Below are positions 35,555 through 45,203 of a stretch of 64,000 nt of DNA, in pieces. The stretch's first letter is position 1, and every line of letters begins with the position of its first letter. The position numbers and the translations under genes are program-made. The notes beneath the pieces are model-generated. The model was not told the origin of the DNA and made no database searches. It saw only the letters and a program-made list of their open reading frames with translations. Source of the stretch: Desmonostoc muscorum LEGE 12446 (lineage in GTDB: Bacteria > Cyanobacteriota > Cyanobacteriia > Cyanobacteriales > Nostocaceae); assembly GCF_015207005.2 (NCBI RefSeq), contig NZ_JADEXS020000001.1, positions 6,533,001 to 6,597,000 on the forward strand. Direction: 5' to 3'.

Positions 35555-36612
35555 CTATAGGAATTTTGGCTTGGGTAAAAGATATTGCTACGTACTAGTT
35601 TGATTTCATGATAGTCAATTACCATACAACCAACATTAATTTTTCTGAGTCCAGGTAATCATTTACGCTGTCTGCCTCCCACCTCATTTTCAAGCTAGAC
35701 GGTAATGTAATAAATCACACAACGAGGTCATGAAAATATTCCTTTCCCCTATTTCCAAAACAGCGATCGCTACAAACTGACTCTTAATATGCTTACAATC
35801 GCGCCTATTACGATCTGATTTCTTCACCTTTTTTACCCAATTCATAGCGCTCTTTTATCTCTCTGAAAAGAGAAAAATAAGATGCCGATCTGGAATCTTT
35901 TTCCAAGCCTCACTTTATCAGTAAAGTCACAAAATCTTTGTTTGGAAAAAGCACCGATAAATCAGATTTTAAATATTCTCTAATGACAAAAATAAAAAAC
36001 AGCTAGTACCCAATACCCAGTCCCTTGTTCCTTAAGTCATTTGTTTGCTAATTTGGGCAAATTATCTACCATCAAAGTATAAATAATACATAAACATCAG
36101 CACATAAATCATACATTTTTCCCCAAATATATAAAGAATATGCAAAGATATGTATTTCAGTGTAGACATTCAAATAAATGTTTAGTATATAAATATTATC
36201 AGGTTATTTGATGTTCTCTATTTTTTTCAGGCTAGAAACGCCATATCAGAGTCAGGTGACAACTGGATTCCTAAATCAAGGATGGTTAAAGAAAACTTCA
36301 AACATCCTATTAATAGGAATGCATAAGCTGACGAACTTCTACAGTAAGTAAGACCTAGATTATCCTAAATAGGTAGATAAACCACGTCTACTTTAAAAAC
36401 CGTAGTTTTTTGTAATGAGTGTAAAGCTCAAAATTACTGCTAAGCCTGAATATTATACTCTCGTTAAAAACTAAAGTTTTTAAAATTGATGGGGTTTAAT
36501 TGCGCTCTTGCAAACTGAATAACATGGCGAATTTTTGGAAAAAATTGCTGTTCCTGAACAGTCACAGATAAGTGTGTCAAAAGCGTCAAATTTCGGCTAG
36601 TTCTTTTTGCTC
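35555..36612. other. Long leader upstream of the first RTX gene
   Basis: No gene is seen. Blocks such as ACACAACGAGGTCATGAAAA (about 35722), TTTCAGGCTAGA (about 36226) and a TAGATTATCCTAAATA-like stretch (about 36356) recur before the second RTX gene (about 38812, 38790 and 39080). The promoter or leader region was therefore duplicated with the gene. Confidence 0.6.
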
Positions 36613-36810
36613 TAAGGGATTTCCAACAAATAAATTATCCAATCTTGTGGGGTGGGCAGCGTTCGACTGAGCGCTCACGCCGAAGTCTTGCCCGCCTTTG
36701 GCTAGGGGCGGGCGAGACAGTCCGAAGTTCTGAGCGCCGGCTTCCGCCGCTCAAGCTTCTCTCCACCCCACAAGAAGTAGTTGAGTATTTTTTTATTTGG
36801 AAGTCCCTAA
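36613..36810. mobile_element. MITE, GGGA(T/C)TTCCAA ends, TAA target duplication
   Basis: TAA at 36613-36615 and 36808-36810 flank about 192 bp with inverted ends GGGATTTCCAAC / GGGACTTCCAAA. The interior has the long inverted repeat CTTGTGGGGTGG / CCACCCCACAAG. Same family as 42477-42611. A partial copy starts at about 44489. Confidence 0.75.
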
Positions 36811-36876
36811 AACAGCATTATCTCCAAATTGAGAACTTCAGTTACTCAACAAATTAATTTACGTAGGTAAAAAATC

Positions 36877-38430
36877 ATGGCAAATATCAATGGTACCAGC
36901 GGTAATGATTACCTCTATGGCACAACGAGCGATGACCTCATTCAAGGCCTATCAGGTAACGATCAAATATATGGCAATGGGGGTAACGACACTCTAGATG
37001 GTGGTTCTGGCAATGATGGACTGTATGCTTCCTATTCTGCTGGAAACAATATCCTCAAGGGCGGAAGTGGGTCTGATGTTTTGGATGTTTCCTATTCCTC
37101 TGGAAATAACACCCTGACTGGGGATGCGGGGGCTGACACTTTTTATATTAGCTACTCTACTGGCAACAATACCGTTTCCGGCGGAGATGGGATTGATATC
37201 TTTTACGCCTATGGAGCTCAAGGTGCAAACACCCTCAGTGGAGGGAATGGCGATGACTCCTTCTATTTGAGCGCCCCGTATACTTTCCCCTCTTCCTTGT
37301 TCAGTCAAACGGTGGATGGAGGAACAGGTAATGATTACTTATACATCGATTACACTTATTCTAGTGTGGGAATTGATACAAATCAGATTACCTACAACTC
37401 TATTGAACGATTAGAGGTCAGAGGTACAGCCTACGATGACAACATTGTGGGGACCAATGGCAACGATGTGCTTTACGGTGGTAATAGTGGCAATGATACC
37501 ATCGCTGGCGGTGCAGGTAACGATACCTTAAATGTTGACTATTCAACAGGCGATAACTCCCTCCAAGGTGGCGCTGGGAACGATAACTTGAGTGCTATCT
37601 CTTCAAATGGTGATAATTTGCTCTCTGGTGGAGATGGCAACGATGTGATCTCCACGTCTGCCTACTACTACTACTACTACGACTACTACTACTATGGCTA
37701 CTACAGCGTAGGGAGTCCCTCCTCAGGCAATAACACGCTCTATGGTGGCGCTGGTAGCGATAACTTGAGTGCCAACTATTCAACAGGTAATAATCTGCTG
37801 GACGGGGGCGATGGCAATGATTCTCTCTCTGTCTCTGGCTACTCTTTCTACGACTACTACTATGGAAGCTATTCCTACTACAATAGCTCAGGCAATAACA
37901 CCCTCTATGGGGGCGCTGGTTATGATTACTTAAGTGCTGAATATTCAACGGGCAATAATCTGCTGGATGGTGGCGATGACAATGATAATCTGTATGCCTA
38001 TGGCGCCTCTGGTGAGAACACCCTCAACGGTGGCAATGGCGATGACTATCTCTATGCTGGGAATGGCAATGATATTCTCATAGGTGGTAACGGTAACGAT
38101 ATCCTTTATGGAGGAAGTGGTACTGATACCTTCGTTTTCAATAGTTTCAATGAAGGAATTGATACTCTTTATGACTTCAATGCCATTGATGAACTGATTC
38201 AGGTATCGGCCACTGGTTTTGGTGGTGGCTTATCAACAGGTGTACTATCCGCTAGTGAGTTTACCATCGGAACATCTGCAAGCACTAGCACTCAGCGATT
38301 TATTTATGACTCCACTACAGGTGGATTGTTCTTTGACCAGGATGGTAGTGCAGGTGCGTTTGCTCAGGTACAATTTGCACAACTATATGCTGGTGTGTCA
38401 TTAACCAACAACAATTTTGTGGTTGTTTAG
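36877..38430 (+). CDS. RTX-type calcium-binding repeat protein, first copy
   Basis: A 517-residue acidic protein without an N-terminal signal peptide. It is built from GGxGxDxLx nonapeptides (GGNGNDILYGGSGTDTFVF) that bind Ca2+ in a beta-roll, usually after type I secretion through a C-terminal signal. Between the rolls are Tyr-rich inserts around residues 262-278 and 325-340, made by TAC triplet runs. The last 100 residues (NEGIDTLYDFNAIDELIQVS to the end NNNFVVV) are almost identical to those of the second copy at 39276. No ABC exporter is adjacent. Extracellular matrix or surface role inferred. Confidence 0.85.
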   Translation: MANINGTSGNDYLYGTTSDDLIQGLSGNDQIYGNGGNDTLDGGSGNDGLYASYSAGNNILKGGSGSDVLDVSYSSGNNTLTGDAGADTFYISYSTGNNTVSGGDGIDIFYAYGAQGANTLSGGNGDDSFYLSAPYTFPSSLFSQTVDGGTGNDYLYIDYTYSSVGIDTNQITYNSIERLEVRGTAYDDNIVGTNGNDVLYGGNSGNDTIAGGAGNDTLNVDYSTGDNSLQGGAGNDNLSAISSNGDNLLSGGDGNDVISTSAYYYYYYDYYYYGYYSVGSPSSGNNTLYGGAGSDNLSANYSTGNNLLDGGDGNDSLSVSGYSFYDYYYGSYSYYNSSGNNTLYGGAGYDYLSAEYSTGNNLLDGGDDNDNLYAYGASGENTLNGGNGDDYLYAGNGNDILIGGNGNDILYGGSGTDTFVFNSFNEGIDTLYDFNAIDELIQVSATGFGGGLSTGVLSASEFTIGTSASTSTQRFIYDSTTGGLFFDQDGSAGAFAQVQFAQLYAGVSLTNNNFVVV

Positions 38431-38482
38431 TCGTAATTACAGTTCTATCACTTAGCCGCAGAGGACAAGAATAAATTTTGAG

Positions 38483-38514
38483 AATGCGAGGTGTTGAAAA
38501 TAGCACCTCGCATT
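38483..38514 (+). terminator. Hairpin after the first RTX gene
   Basis: Perfect 11-bp stem AATGCGAGGTG / CACCTCGCATT with a 10-nt loop, about 50 bp after the stop. It is duplicated after the second RTX gene at 42661-42692, supporting a terminator function. Confidence 0.65.
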
Positions 38515-39275
38515 TGATTGCTGAATACAGTCAGGTTTAGAAACCAAGGCTTACGCATTCCCAAGGTATTTGAAAAATGCTGATAATGTTTAATGAGCGA
38601 TCGCATATTGCCGATTTTATTTTTCGCTGCGCTTAATTTTTATTCAAAAATCTCCAATTATCAGTAAGTTGGCACATACTTATCAGCAAATATTACGAAA
38701 ACTATGCAAAAGTTTTTATTTAAATGTAGACATCTCAGTAAATACTCGGTATTGTATTTTTTGTCGGGTCATTTACATGTTTTTTAGGCTAGACGTTCAT
38801 GCGATCGATTACACAACGAGGGCATGAAAACATTTCTTTCTGATTTCTTTCCAAGTATTGAGTCCCTATTCTCAAAACAGTCAGAATTACGCATTGACAA
38901 ACCAACCAACTTATAAGGTGTGGATTGAGGGCATTGGAGCTTGATTTTTCAACTGTTTTTCAGCAATGCCTGGTGTAAATACTTGCTTAGGCTACTGATG
39001 AAACATGATGTTAATCAGCCTTTTACTAATTGTTTTTGTGAATCCACACCCGTCAGAATTTGTACAGTGCTTAAGACTTAGATAGTCCTAAATACTTGGA
39101 TAAGTAATACTTGCAAGCCAATCAAAGAGGAAATGTTCAGAGAAAATTGATGACTCTCAAGGGGGAATAAAGTATGCCGAAAGTGTCGTCTAGGATCGAA
39201 TTTTCGTGCCTTCAAACAGCACTAACAATTGAAAACTCAAGTTACTGAAAAAATCGATTTAGGTAGGTAAAAGTG
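38515..39275. other. Spacer between RTX copies, duplicated leader
   Basis: The first part (GCTGAATACAGTCAGGTTTA and on) matches DNA after the second copy at about 42700. The second part matches the leader before the first copy. No gene is seen. AGGTAGGT precedes the next start. Confidence 0.6.
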
Positions 39276-42200
39276 ATGGCAAATATCATTGGAACCAACG
39301 GTAACGATACCCTACAGGGTACTTCTGACAACGACACCCTAATTGGTGGCGGTGGTAACGATAAATTTGTTTACAACAGCTTAGGCTACTACGGCACTAA
39401 CGCGATCGCCGATTTCGGTGGAGTAGGTAAAGGAACAAACCCCACAGCAGCAACCATTGGGGAAGCTGACACTCTGGTATTCACTGGTGCTGGATTAACT
39501 GCCCAAAATTTGCTGCTCACTCAGAATGGCACAAATTTGGAAATCACCTTTGAAGGGGACTCTAGTAATGGCAAAGTCGTCCTGGAAAACTTTGCCTTGG
39601 AAAACCTGGATAACCTCAGCAAATCCACTGGAGCCGCTGTAGACTTGGGCAATATTGTGTTTGATGGGCAAACTAGCAGCACCGACAGCTTTGATGTCTT
39701 CAATGCCAACTCCACCCAAAGCACTATCTTCAACAAGAACACAGTCACCTTCCTCAACGACCTCGACAACAATGTTAGTGGCTTTGACAACTCAGATGAT
39801 GTCATCAATGGTCAAGGGGGTGATGACATTATTGACGGTCTAAGTGGCAATGATCTGTTGAGGGGTGGTGCGGGCAATGACCTTTTGAGAGATGGTGCAG
39901 GCAATAATACCCTCAACGGTGGTGCTGGCGATGATACTTTGAATGCTAGTGGTTCAACAGGCGATAATCTTTTGGATGGGGGTGATGGCAATGATTTTCT
40001 AGACATCTCTGGCATATACTTCAATCCCGTGAATTATGACTCTCGCTCATTAGGCAATAACACCCTCAACGGTGGTGCTGGTGATGATACTTTGAATGCT
40101 AGCGGTTCAAGAGGTGATAACCTGCTGTCTGGGGGCGATGGCAATGATTCTCTAGATATCTCTGGCAATTTCGACACTAATGGCGGCCAAGAAAACGCCA
40201 CCGACTCTCGCTCTTTAGGAGATAACACCCTCAAAGGTGGTGCAGGTGATGATACCTTGGATGCTAGTGGTTCAATAGGCGATAACCTCTTAGATGGAGG
40301 CGATGGCAATGATTCTCTAAAACTGACCACGAGTGGCGGCGGAGGATACGTCTACTCTGGCTCAGAAGGCAATAACACCCTCAACGGTGGTGCAGGTGAT
40401 GATTATCTAGACATCTCTGGCTATCTTGATAACTTGCAAGGCGCCTACATCGATTCTCGCTCATATGGCGATAACCTCCTAGATGGGGGCGATGGCAATG
40501 ATACTCTAACAGCCTTTAGCACTCTTGGTAATAATACCCTCAAAGGTGGCGCTGGTGACGATATCTTGACTGCTGGCAATTCACAAGGCAATAATCTGCT
40601 AGTTGGCGGTGATGGCGATGATAGTCTCTACTCCTTCGGTAGCAGGGGTAATGATACCCTCAAAGGTGGCAATGGCAAGGATAAATTTTTTTACAACCAG
40701 TTCTTCAGCAACTACGGGATAAATACTATCACTACGATCGCCGACTTCGGTGGAGTAGGTAAAGGAAAAAAACCCACAGCAACGGTTATTGCTCAAGTGG
40801 ACACTTTGGTATTCACTGGTGATAGCTTAACTGCCCAAAATTTGCTGCTCAACCAGAATGGCAATAATCTGGAAATCACATTTGAAAGTATTGGTGGTCG
40901 CAAACTCATCCTGGAAAACTTTACTCTAGAAAACCTGGATAACCTGAGCAAATCCACAGGAGCCACTGTAGATTTAGGCAATATTCTGTTTAATGGGCAA
41001 ACTAGCACCACCGACAGTTTTGATGTCTTCGATGCCAATTCCACCCGAAGCACTGTATTTAGAAAAAACACAGTCACTTTCCTCAACGACCTATCCAACA
41101 ATGTTAGCGGCTTTGACAATTCAAATGATGTCATCAATGGTCAAGGGGGTGATGACATCATCGACGGCTTAAGTGGCAATGACATTTTGAGGGGTGGTGC
41201 GGGCAATAATACCCTCAACGGTGGTGTTGGTGCTGATACTTTGAATGTTGACTTCCTCTCAAGCAATAATCTGCTTAATGGTGGTGATGGCAATGATTCT
41301 CTAACAGCCTCTGGCGAAAAATACTACAACAGCTACTATCTATATGGCGAATCTGGCTATGACCTCCGCCGTTTAGGGAATAATACCCTCAACGGTGGCG
41401 CTGGTGCTGATACTTTGGATGCTAGGGGTTCATTAGGCGATAACCTCTTAGATGGCGGCGATGGCAATGATTTTCTAGACATCTCTGGCAGTGAAAGTGC
41501 AGAAAGTGGACGTTACATCCCCGACTCCAATTCTAACTCTCGCTCTTTAGGCGATAATACCCTCAACGGTGGTGCTGGCGATGATACTTTGAATGCTAGC
41601 GGTTCATTAGGCGATAACCTCTTAGATGGGGGCGATGGCAATGATTCTCTCTCCATCTCTGGCTATTCGGAAATTGATGAGCGGTCGTTCGGCTTATACT
41701 CCACATCTAACTCTCGTTCATATGGCAATAACACCCTCAACGGTGGTGCAGGTAATGATACCTTGACTGCTAGCGGATCATCAGGCAGTAACCTGCTCTC
41801 TGGGGGCGATGGTAATGATTTTCTCTCCATCTCTGGCTCTTCAGGATTTGACTCCAAGTACGACTACGACTCTCGCTCATATGGCGGTAACATCCTCAAC
41901 GGTGGTGCAGGTGATGATACCTTGATTGCTAGCGGGTCAATAATAGGTGGTAACCTGCTCTCTGGGGGCGATGGCAATGATTTTCTCTCCATCTCTGGCT
42001 ATTCAGAAGGTGGCTATGACGAGAACCTGCTCTCTGGGGGCGATGGCAATGATACTCTGACAGCCTCTGGCGCTAATAATAATAATACCCTCAACGGTGG
42101 TAATGGCGATGATATTCTCATAGGTGGCAATGGTGATGATAGCCTTCATGGAGGAGGTGGTACTGATACCTTTGTTTTCAATAGTTTCAATGAAGGACTT

Positions 42201-42470
42201 GATACTATTGATGACTTCAATGCCATTGATGAACTGATTCAGGTATCAGCCACTGGTTTTGGTGGTGGCTTATCAACAGGTGTATTATCTGCTAGTGAGT
42301 TTACCATTGGAGCATCTGCAACCACTAGCACCCAGCGATTTATTTATGACTCCACTACAGGTGGATTGTTCTTTGACTCTGATGGTAGTGCGGGTGTATT
42401 TGCTCAGGTACAATTTGCACAACTATCTGCTGGTGTGTCATTAACTAACAACAATTTTGTGGTTGTTTAG
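39276..42470 (+). CDS. RTX-type calcium-binding repeat protein, second copy
   Basis: A 1064-residue paralogue of the 36877 gene, about twice as long; the ATG at 39276 matches its start (MANI). It carries many GGxGxDxLx rolls separated by segments such as DISGNFD and SRSLGDNTLNGGAGDDTL. A module of about 150 residues (IADFGGVGKG, DTLVFTG, LENFTLENLDNLSKSTGA, NGQGGDDIIDGLSGND) occurs twice, near residues 40-195 and 485-640, so the gene grew by internal duplication. The last 100 residues are nearly those of the first copy, probably the shared secretion signal. Ca2+-dependent secreted surface or matrix protein (family knowledge). Confidence 0.85.
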   Translation: MANIIGTNGNDTLQGTSDNDTLIGGGGNDKFVYNSLGYYGTNAIADFGGVGKGTNPTAATIGEADTLVFTGAGLTAQNLLLTQNGTNLEITFEGDSSNGKVVLENFALENLDNLSKSTGAAVDLGNIVFDGQTSSTDSFDVFNANSTQSTIFNKNTVTFLNDLDNNVSGFDNSDDVINGQGGDDIIDGLSGNDLLRGGAGNDLLRDGAGNNTLNGGAGDDTLNASGSTGDNLLDGGDGNDFLDISGIYFNPVNYDSRSLGNNTLNGGAGDDTLNASGSRGDNLLSGGDGNDSLDISGNFDTNGGQENATDSRSLGDNTLKGGAGDDTLDASGSIGDNLLDGGDGNDSLKLTTSGGGGYVYSGSEGNNTLNGGAGDDYLDISGYLDNLQGAYIDSRSYGDNLLDGGDGNDTLTAFSTLGNNTLKGGAGDDILTAGNSQGNNLLVGGDGDDSLYSFGSRGNDTLKGGNGKDKFFYNQFFSNYGINTITTIADFGGVGKGKKPTATVIAQVDTLVFTGDSLTAQNLLLNQNGNNLEITFESIGGRKLILENFTLENLDNLSKSTGATVDLGNILFNGQTSTTDSFDVFDANSTRSTVFRKNTVTFLNDLSNNVSGFDNSNDVINGQGGDDIIDGLSGNDILRGGAGNNTLNGGVGADTLNVDFLSSNNLLNGGDGNDSLTASGEKYYNSYYLYGESGYDLRRLGNNTLNGGAGADTLDARGSLGDNLLDGGDGNDFLDISGSESAESGRYIPDSNSNSRSLGDNTLNGGAGDDTLNASGSLGDNLLDGGDGNDSLSISGYSEIDERSFGLYSTSNSRSYGNNTLNGGAGNDTLTASGSSGSNLLSGGDGNDFLSISGSSGFDSKYDYDSRSYGGNILNGGAGDDTLIASGSIIGGNLLSGGDGNDFLSISGYSEGGYDENLLSGGDGNDTLTASGANNNNTLNGGNGDDILIGGNGDDSLHGGGGTDTFVFNSFNEGLDTIDDFNAIDELIQVSATGFGGGLSTGVLSASEFTIGASATTSTQRFIYDSTTGGLFFDSDGSAGVFAQVQFAQLSAGVSLTNNNFVVV

Positions 42471-42473
42471 TCG

Positions 42474-42614
42474 TAAGGGACTTCCAAGAATTAAATTACT
42501 CAATTCCTGCATCCAACACCAGTATCCAATTTCTTCTCCCCCTGCCTCCCCTGCTCCCCCTGCTCCCCCTGCTTACCTAAACGATTGATTATTTTTTTCT
42601 TTGGAAGTCCCTAA
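42474..42614. mobile_element. 135-bp MITE with TAA duplication and matching empty site
   Basis: GGGACTTCCAA at 42477 and TTGGAAGTCCC ending at 42611 are flanked by TAA on both sides. The paralogous site after the first RTX gene (38434-38436) reads TCGTAATTACAG with a single TAA and no element, so the boundaries are exact. Confidence 0.9.
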
Positions 42615-42660
42615 TTACAGTTCCATCACTTAGCCGCAGAGGACAAGAATAAATTTTGAG

Positions 42661-42692
42661 AATGCGAGGTGTTGAAAATAGCACCTCGCATT
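42661..42692 (+). terminator. Hairpin after the second RTX gene
   Basis: Same AATGCGAGGTG / CACCTCGCATT stem as after the first copy. The MITE now separates it from the stop codon by about 190 bp. Confidence 0.6.
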
Positions 42693-42815
42693 TGATTGCT
42701 GAATACAGTCAGGTTTAGAAACCAAGGCTTACGCATTCCCAAGATACGTGAAAAATGCTGATGATATTCACTGTCGCGATCGCCTGCTTGTTTTTGTGCA
42801 ACACATCGATCATCT

Positions 42816-42843
42816 GTAGGGGCGCACAGCTGTGCGCCCCTAC
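42816..42843. repeat. Palindrome GTAGGGGCGCACAG-CTGTGCGCCCCTAC
   Basis: A 14-bp perfect stem, sister of 2382-2409. It lies about 120 bp before the SDR/CIA30 gene. Confidence 0.7.
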
Positions 42844-42964
42844 CCAATGTATTTGTCGCATTGTTTTTTCAAATTGGTATTACATGAGCATGTTTGATAA
42901 ATTCGGCTAAAGGGTTTTGAAATCAACTTTGAGTTACTCTAAAGAAAGTTATGAGGACGCAAAT

Positions 42965-44449
42965 ATGACTGATAAAAATCGTTCTCAATGGGACTTAGGC
43001 AGGTTTATCGAAACCCTGACTTACTTTGAGGTAATTCCTTTCCTTAACTGGGTACAGCAATTAATCCAAGGCCGTCCTCAGGATAATCAAGATAAACCCA
43101 ATGGAGGAAGAAACGTGGGTGTAATATTAGTAGCAGGTGCCACAGGCGGTGTAGGTAAGCGAGTCGTAAAGCGATCGCTTGAACGAGGTTATAAAGTTCG
43201 GGCGCTAGTAAGAGACATTGACAAAGCACGGTCAATTCTTGGTAATGATATTGACTTAGTAGTTGCAGATATCACCAAACCAGAAACTTTAACTCCTGTA
43301 GTTATGGCTAATATCGAAGCTGTAATTTGTTGCACAGCTGTGCGCGTGCAACCAGTAGAGGGAGACACAGCAGATAGAGCAAAATACTATCAAGGTGTGA
43401 AATTTTACCAACCGGAAATTGTCGGCGACACCCCAGAAAATGTGGAATATCAAGGTGTCAAAAACTTAGTCCAAGCCGCAGCAAAATATCTACCCCAAGC
43501 AAATGAAAAACTCATATTTGATTTTACAAAACCATCAGCAGAACTAAAAGATGTTTGGGGGGCGCTGGATGATGTCGTCATGGGTGGTGTAAGTGCCAGT
43601 AATATCCAATTATTAGAAAATGCAGCTTTGTTTGCTGGCAATGTTTCCACTGCGAACTCCGGTGGATTTGCTTCTGTGAGAACTAAGAATTTTGATCCGC
43701 CATTTAATTTATCTGGCTACGAAGGTGTGAAATTGCGCGTCAAAGGTGACGGTCAGCGTTATAAAATCTTCCTACGAACAGATACAACATGGGATGGCAT
43801 TGGGTATAGCTATTCTTTCGATACCGTAGCTAATACCTGGGTAGATATTCACATTCCCTTTAGAGATTTGATTCCTGTATTTCGGGCAAAAATTGTCAAG
43901 GACGCGCCGCCAATTGAGCAGAGTAGAATTTGTTCATTTCAACTAATGTTAAGCAAATTTGAATATGATGGCGCATTAAATCCCCAATTTTCTCCAGGTG
44001 GCTTTGCTTTGCAGTTAGAATCAATTAAAGCTTATGGTGGCGCCAATTTACCCCAATTTATTCTTGTCAGTTCAGCAGGCGTAACTCGTCCAGGACGCCC
44101 CGGTATTAATTTAGATGAAGAACCCCCAGCAGTAAAATTAAATGACCAATTGGGGGGAATTTTAACTTGGAAGTTGAAAGGAGAAGATAGTTTAAGAGCA
44201 AGCGGAATTCCTTATACAATTATTCGACCTTGTGCTTTAACTGAGACAGTAGGAGGTAAGGAATTAATATTTGAACAAGGGGATAATATTAAAGGCAAAA
44301 TCAGCCGTGAGGATGTCGCAGACCTTTGCGTGCAAGTGCTAAAAATAGCAAAAGCATTTAATGTAACGTTTGAGGTAAAAGAGGGAGACAACACTATTAA
44401 CTCTATCGATTGGCAGAGGCTATTTTCTAATTTAGAACAAGATAAATAA
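42965..44449 (+). CDS. Atypical SDR with inserted CIA30 domain, HCF173-like
   Basis: A 494-residue protein. An NmrA-like Rossmann start lies near residue 57 (ILVAGATGGVGKRVVKRSLE). It is interrupted by a CIA30 domain (about 180-370: FDFTKPSAELKDVWGALDDV, then WVDIHIPFRDLIPVFRAK), after which the SDR fold resumes (FILVSSAGVTRP, IPYTIIRPCALTE). Plants have the same arrangement in HCF173, which supports psbA mRNA translation and photosystem II assembly. A related thylakoid-biogenesis role here is inference. ATG 42965 with GAGGA upstream is preferred to the TTG at 42917. Confidence 0.8.
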   Translation: MTDKNRSQWDLGRFIETLTYFEVIPFLNWVQQLIQGRPQDNQDKPNGGRNVGVILVAGATGGVGKRVVKRSLERGYKVRALVRDIDKARSILGNDIDLVVADITKPETLTPVVMANIEAVICCTAVRVQPVEGDTADRAKYYQGVKFYQPEIVGDTPENVEYQGVKNLVQAAAKYLPQANEKLIFDFTKPSAELKDVWGALDDVVMGGVSASNIQLLENAALFAGNVSTANSGGFASVRTKNFDPPFNLSGYEGVKLRVKGDGQRYKIFLRTDTTWDGIGYSYSFDTVANTWVDIHIPFRDLIPVFRAKIVKDAPPIEQSRICSFQLMLSKFEYDGALNPQFSPGGFALQLESIKAYGGANLPQFILVSSAGVTRPGRPGINLDEEPPAVKLNDQLGGILTWKLKGEDSLRASGIPYTIIRPCALTETVGGKELIFEQGDNIKGKISREDVADLCVQVLKIAKAFNVTFEVKEGDNTINSIDWQRLFSNLEQDK

Positions 44450-44576
44450 GGAGTCAGAATTCAGTATTTTTTGTCGGATGGGTAATGCTTAGGGATTTCC
44501 AAATAAAAAAACCTTAAATTTTTCTTGTGGGGTGGCCTAACGTAAAACCCTTGTCAAGAGGTGATATTGAGTTCAT

Positions 44577-44702
44577 TAGACTTCTTGCATAAATCAAAAA
44601 AAAGAACCCCACCCCGCCTTTGACTTACGTCAAAGTCTCCCCTCCCCTTGCCAAGGGGAGGGGCTGGGGGTGGGGTATTAGGGGACTTTTGCAAGAGGTC
44701 TA
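44577..44702. repeat. MITE with TAGAC(T/C)TCTTGCA ends
   Basis: Complete copy: TAGACTTCTTGCATAAATCA at the left and TGCAAGAGGTCTA at the right. The interior has GAACCCCACCCCGCC, the palindrome TTGACTTACGTCAA and the hairpin CCCCTTGCCAAGGGG. Inverse orientation to 8116. Confidence 0.75.
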
Positions 44703-44739
44703 TTCACTTAGCGTTACTCACCGCGTCACCCCACCCTAA

Positions 44740-44762
44740 CCCTCCCCTTGCCAAGGGGAGGG
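44740..44762. repeat. Hairpin CCCTCCCCTTG-C-CAAGGGGAGGG
   Basis: Perfect 11-bp arms with a single-base centre, part of the same repeat family, 18 bp before the next gene's chosen start. Confidence 0.65.
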
Positions 44763-44779
44763 AATAGTTATTGAGAAAA

Positions 44780-45142
44780 ATGCAAGATATTAAGATGAAT
44801 AAAATTAAGATGCTAATACTTGCCGGGATTTTAGTAATGATTATTTGGGGTGGGTTATTCCCAAATACTGCTTCATCGCAGCAAATCGAGTCCCGCGTGA
44901 ACAACTTGGAAGCGGATTTTAATCGTTTTGAGTCGCGGTTAAACCAGATAGAATCTCAACTAAATAAAACCCGCCAGTCTCCATCATCAAGAACAACACT
45001 TACTCCACGACAGTCAACAGGTTCCAGACAGAATTTATCACAGCAAGATCCTATGTTTGATCGGCTTGCAACTTTAGTGATTGAATTGAAACAACAAGTC
45101 AATAAACTAGAGGAACGAGTTTCTAAAATAGAATCACGCTGA
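44780..45142 (+). CDS. Periplasmic coiled-coil hypothetical protein
   Basis: About 120 residues. A signal or anchor segment (KMLILAGILVMIIWGGLFPN) is followed by AASSQQ-type cleavage and a heptad coiled coil (IESRVNNLEADFNRFESRLN). A Ser/Thr/Arg-rich linker then leads to a second coil (LVIELKQQVNKLEERVSKIE). No known family. ATG 44795 is an alternative start. Probably a small periplasmic or membrane-tethered oligomer. Confidence 0.65.
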   Translation: MQDIKMNKIKMLILAGILVMIIWGGLFPNTASSQQIESRVNNLEADFNRFESRLNQIESQLNKTRQSPSSRTTLTPRQSTGSRQNLSQQDPMFDRLATLVIELKQQVNKLEERVSKIESR

Positions 45143-45203
45143 ATATTTCAATTGGGTAAAATAGAAGTCAACTCCAGCCTTAGCGAATTACATTCGCTAA
45201 AGG

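Noticed and set aside
36645..36857. 70-codon Arg/Ser-rich frame
   Set aside because: It lies mostly inside the MITE at 36613-36810 and reads through its inverted repeat.
37595..37948. Minus-strand frame of His/Ser/Arg-rich protein
   Set aside because: Antisense to RTX repeats; the periodic DNA keeps several frames open.
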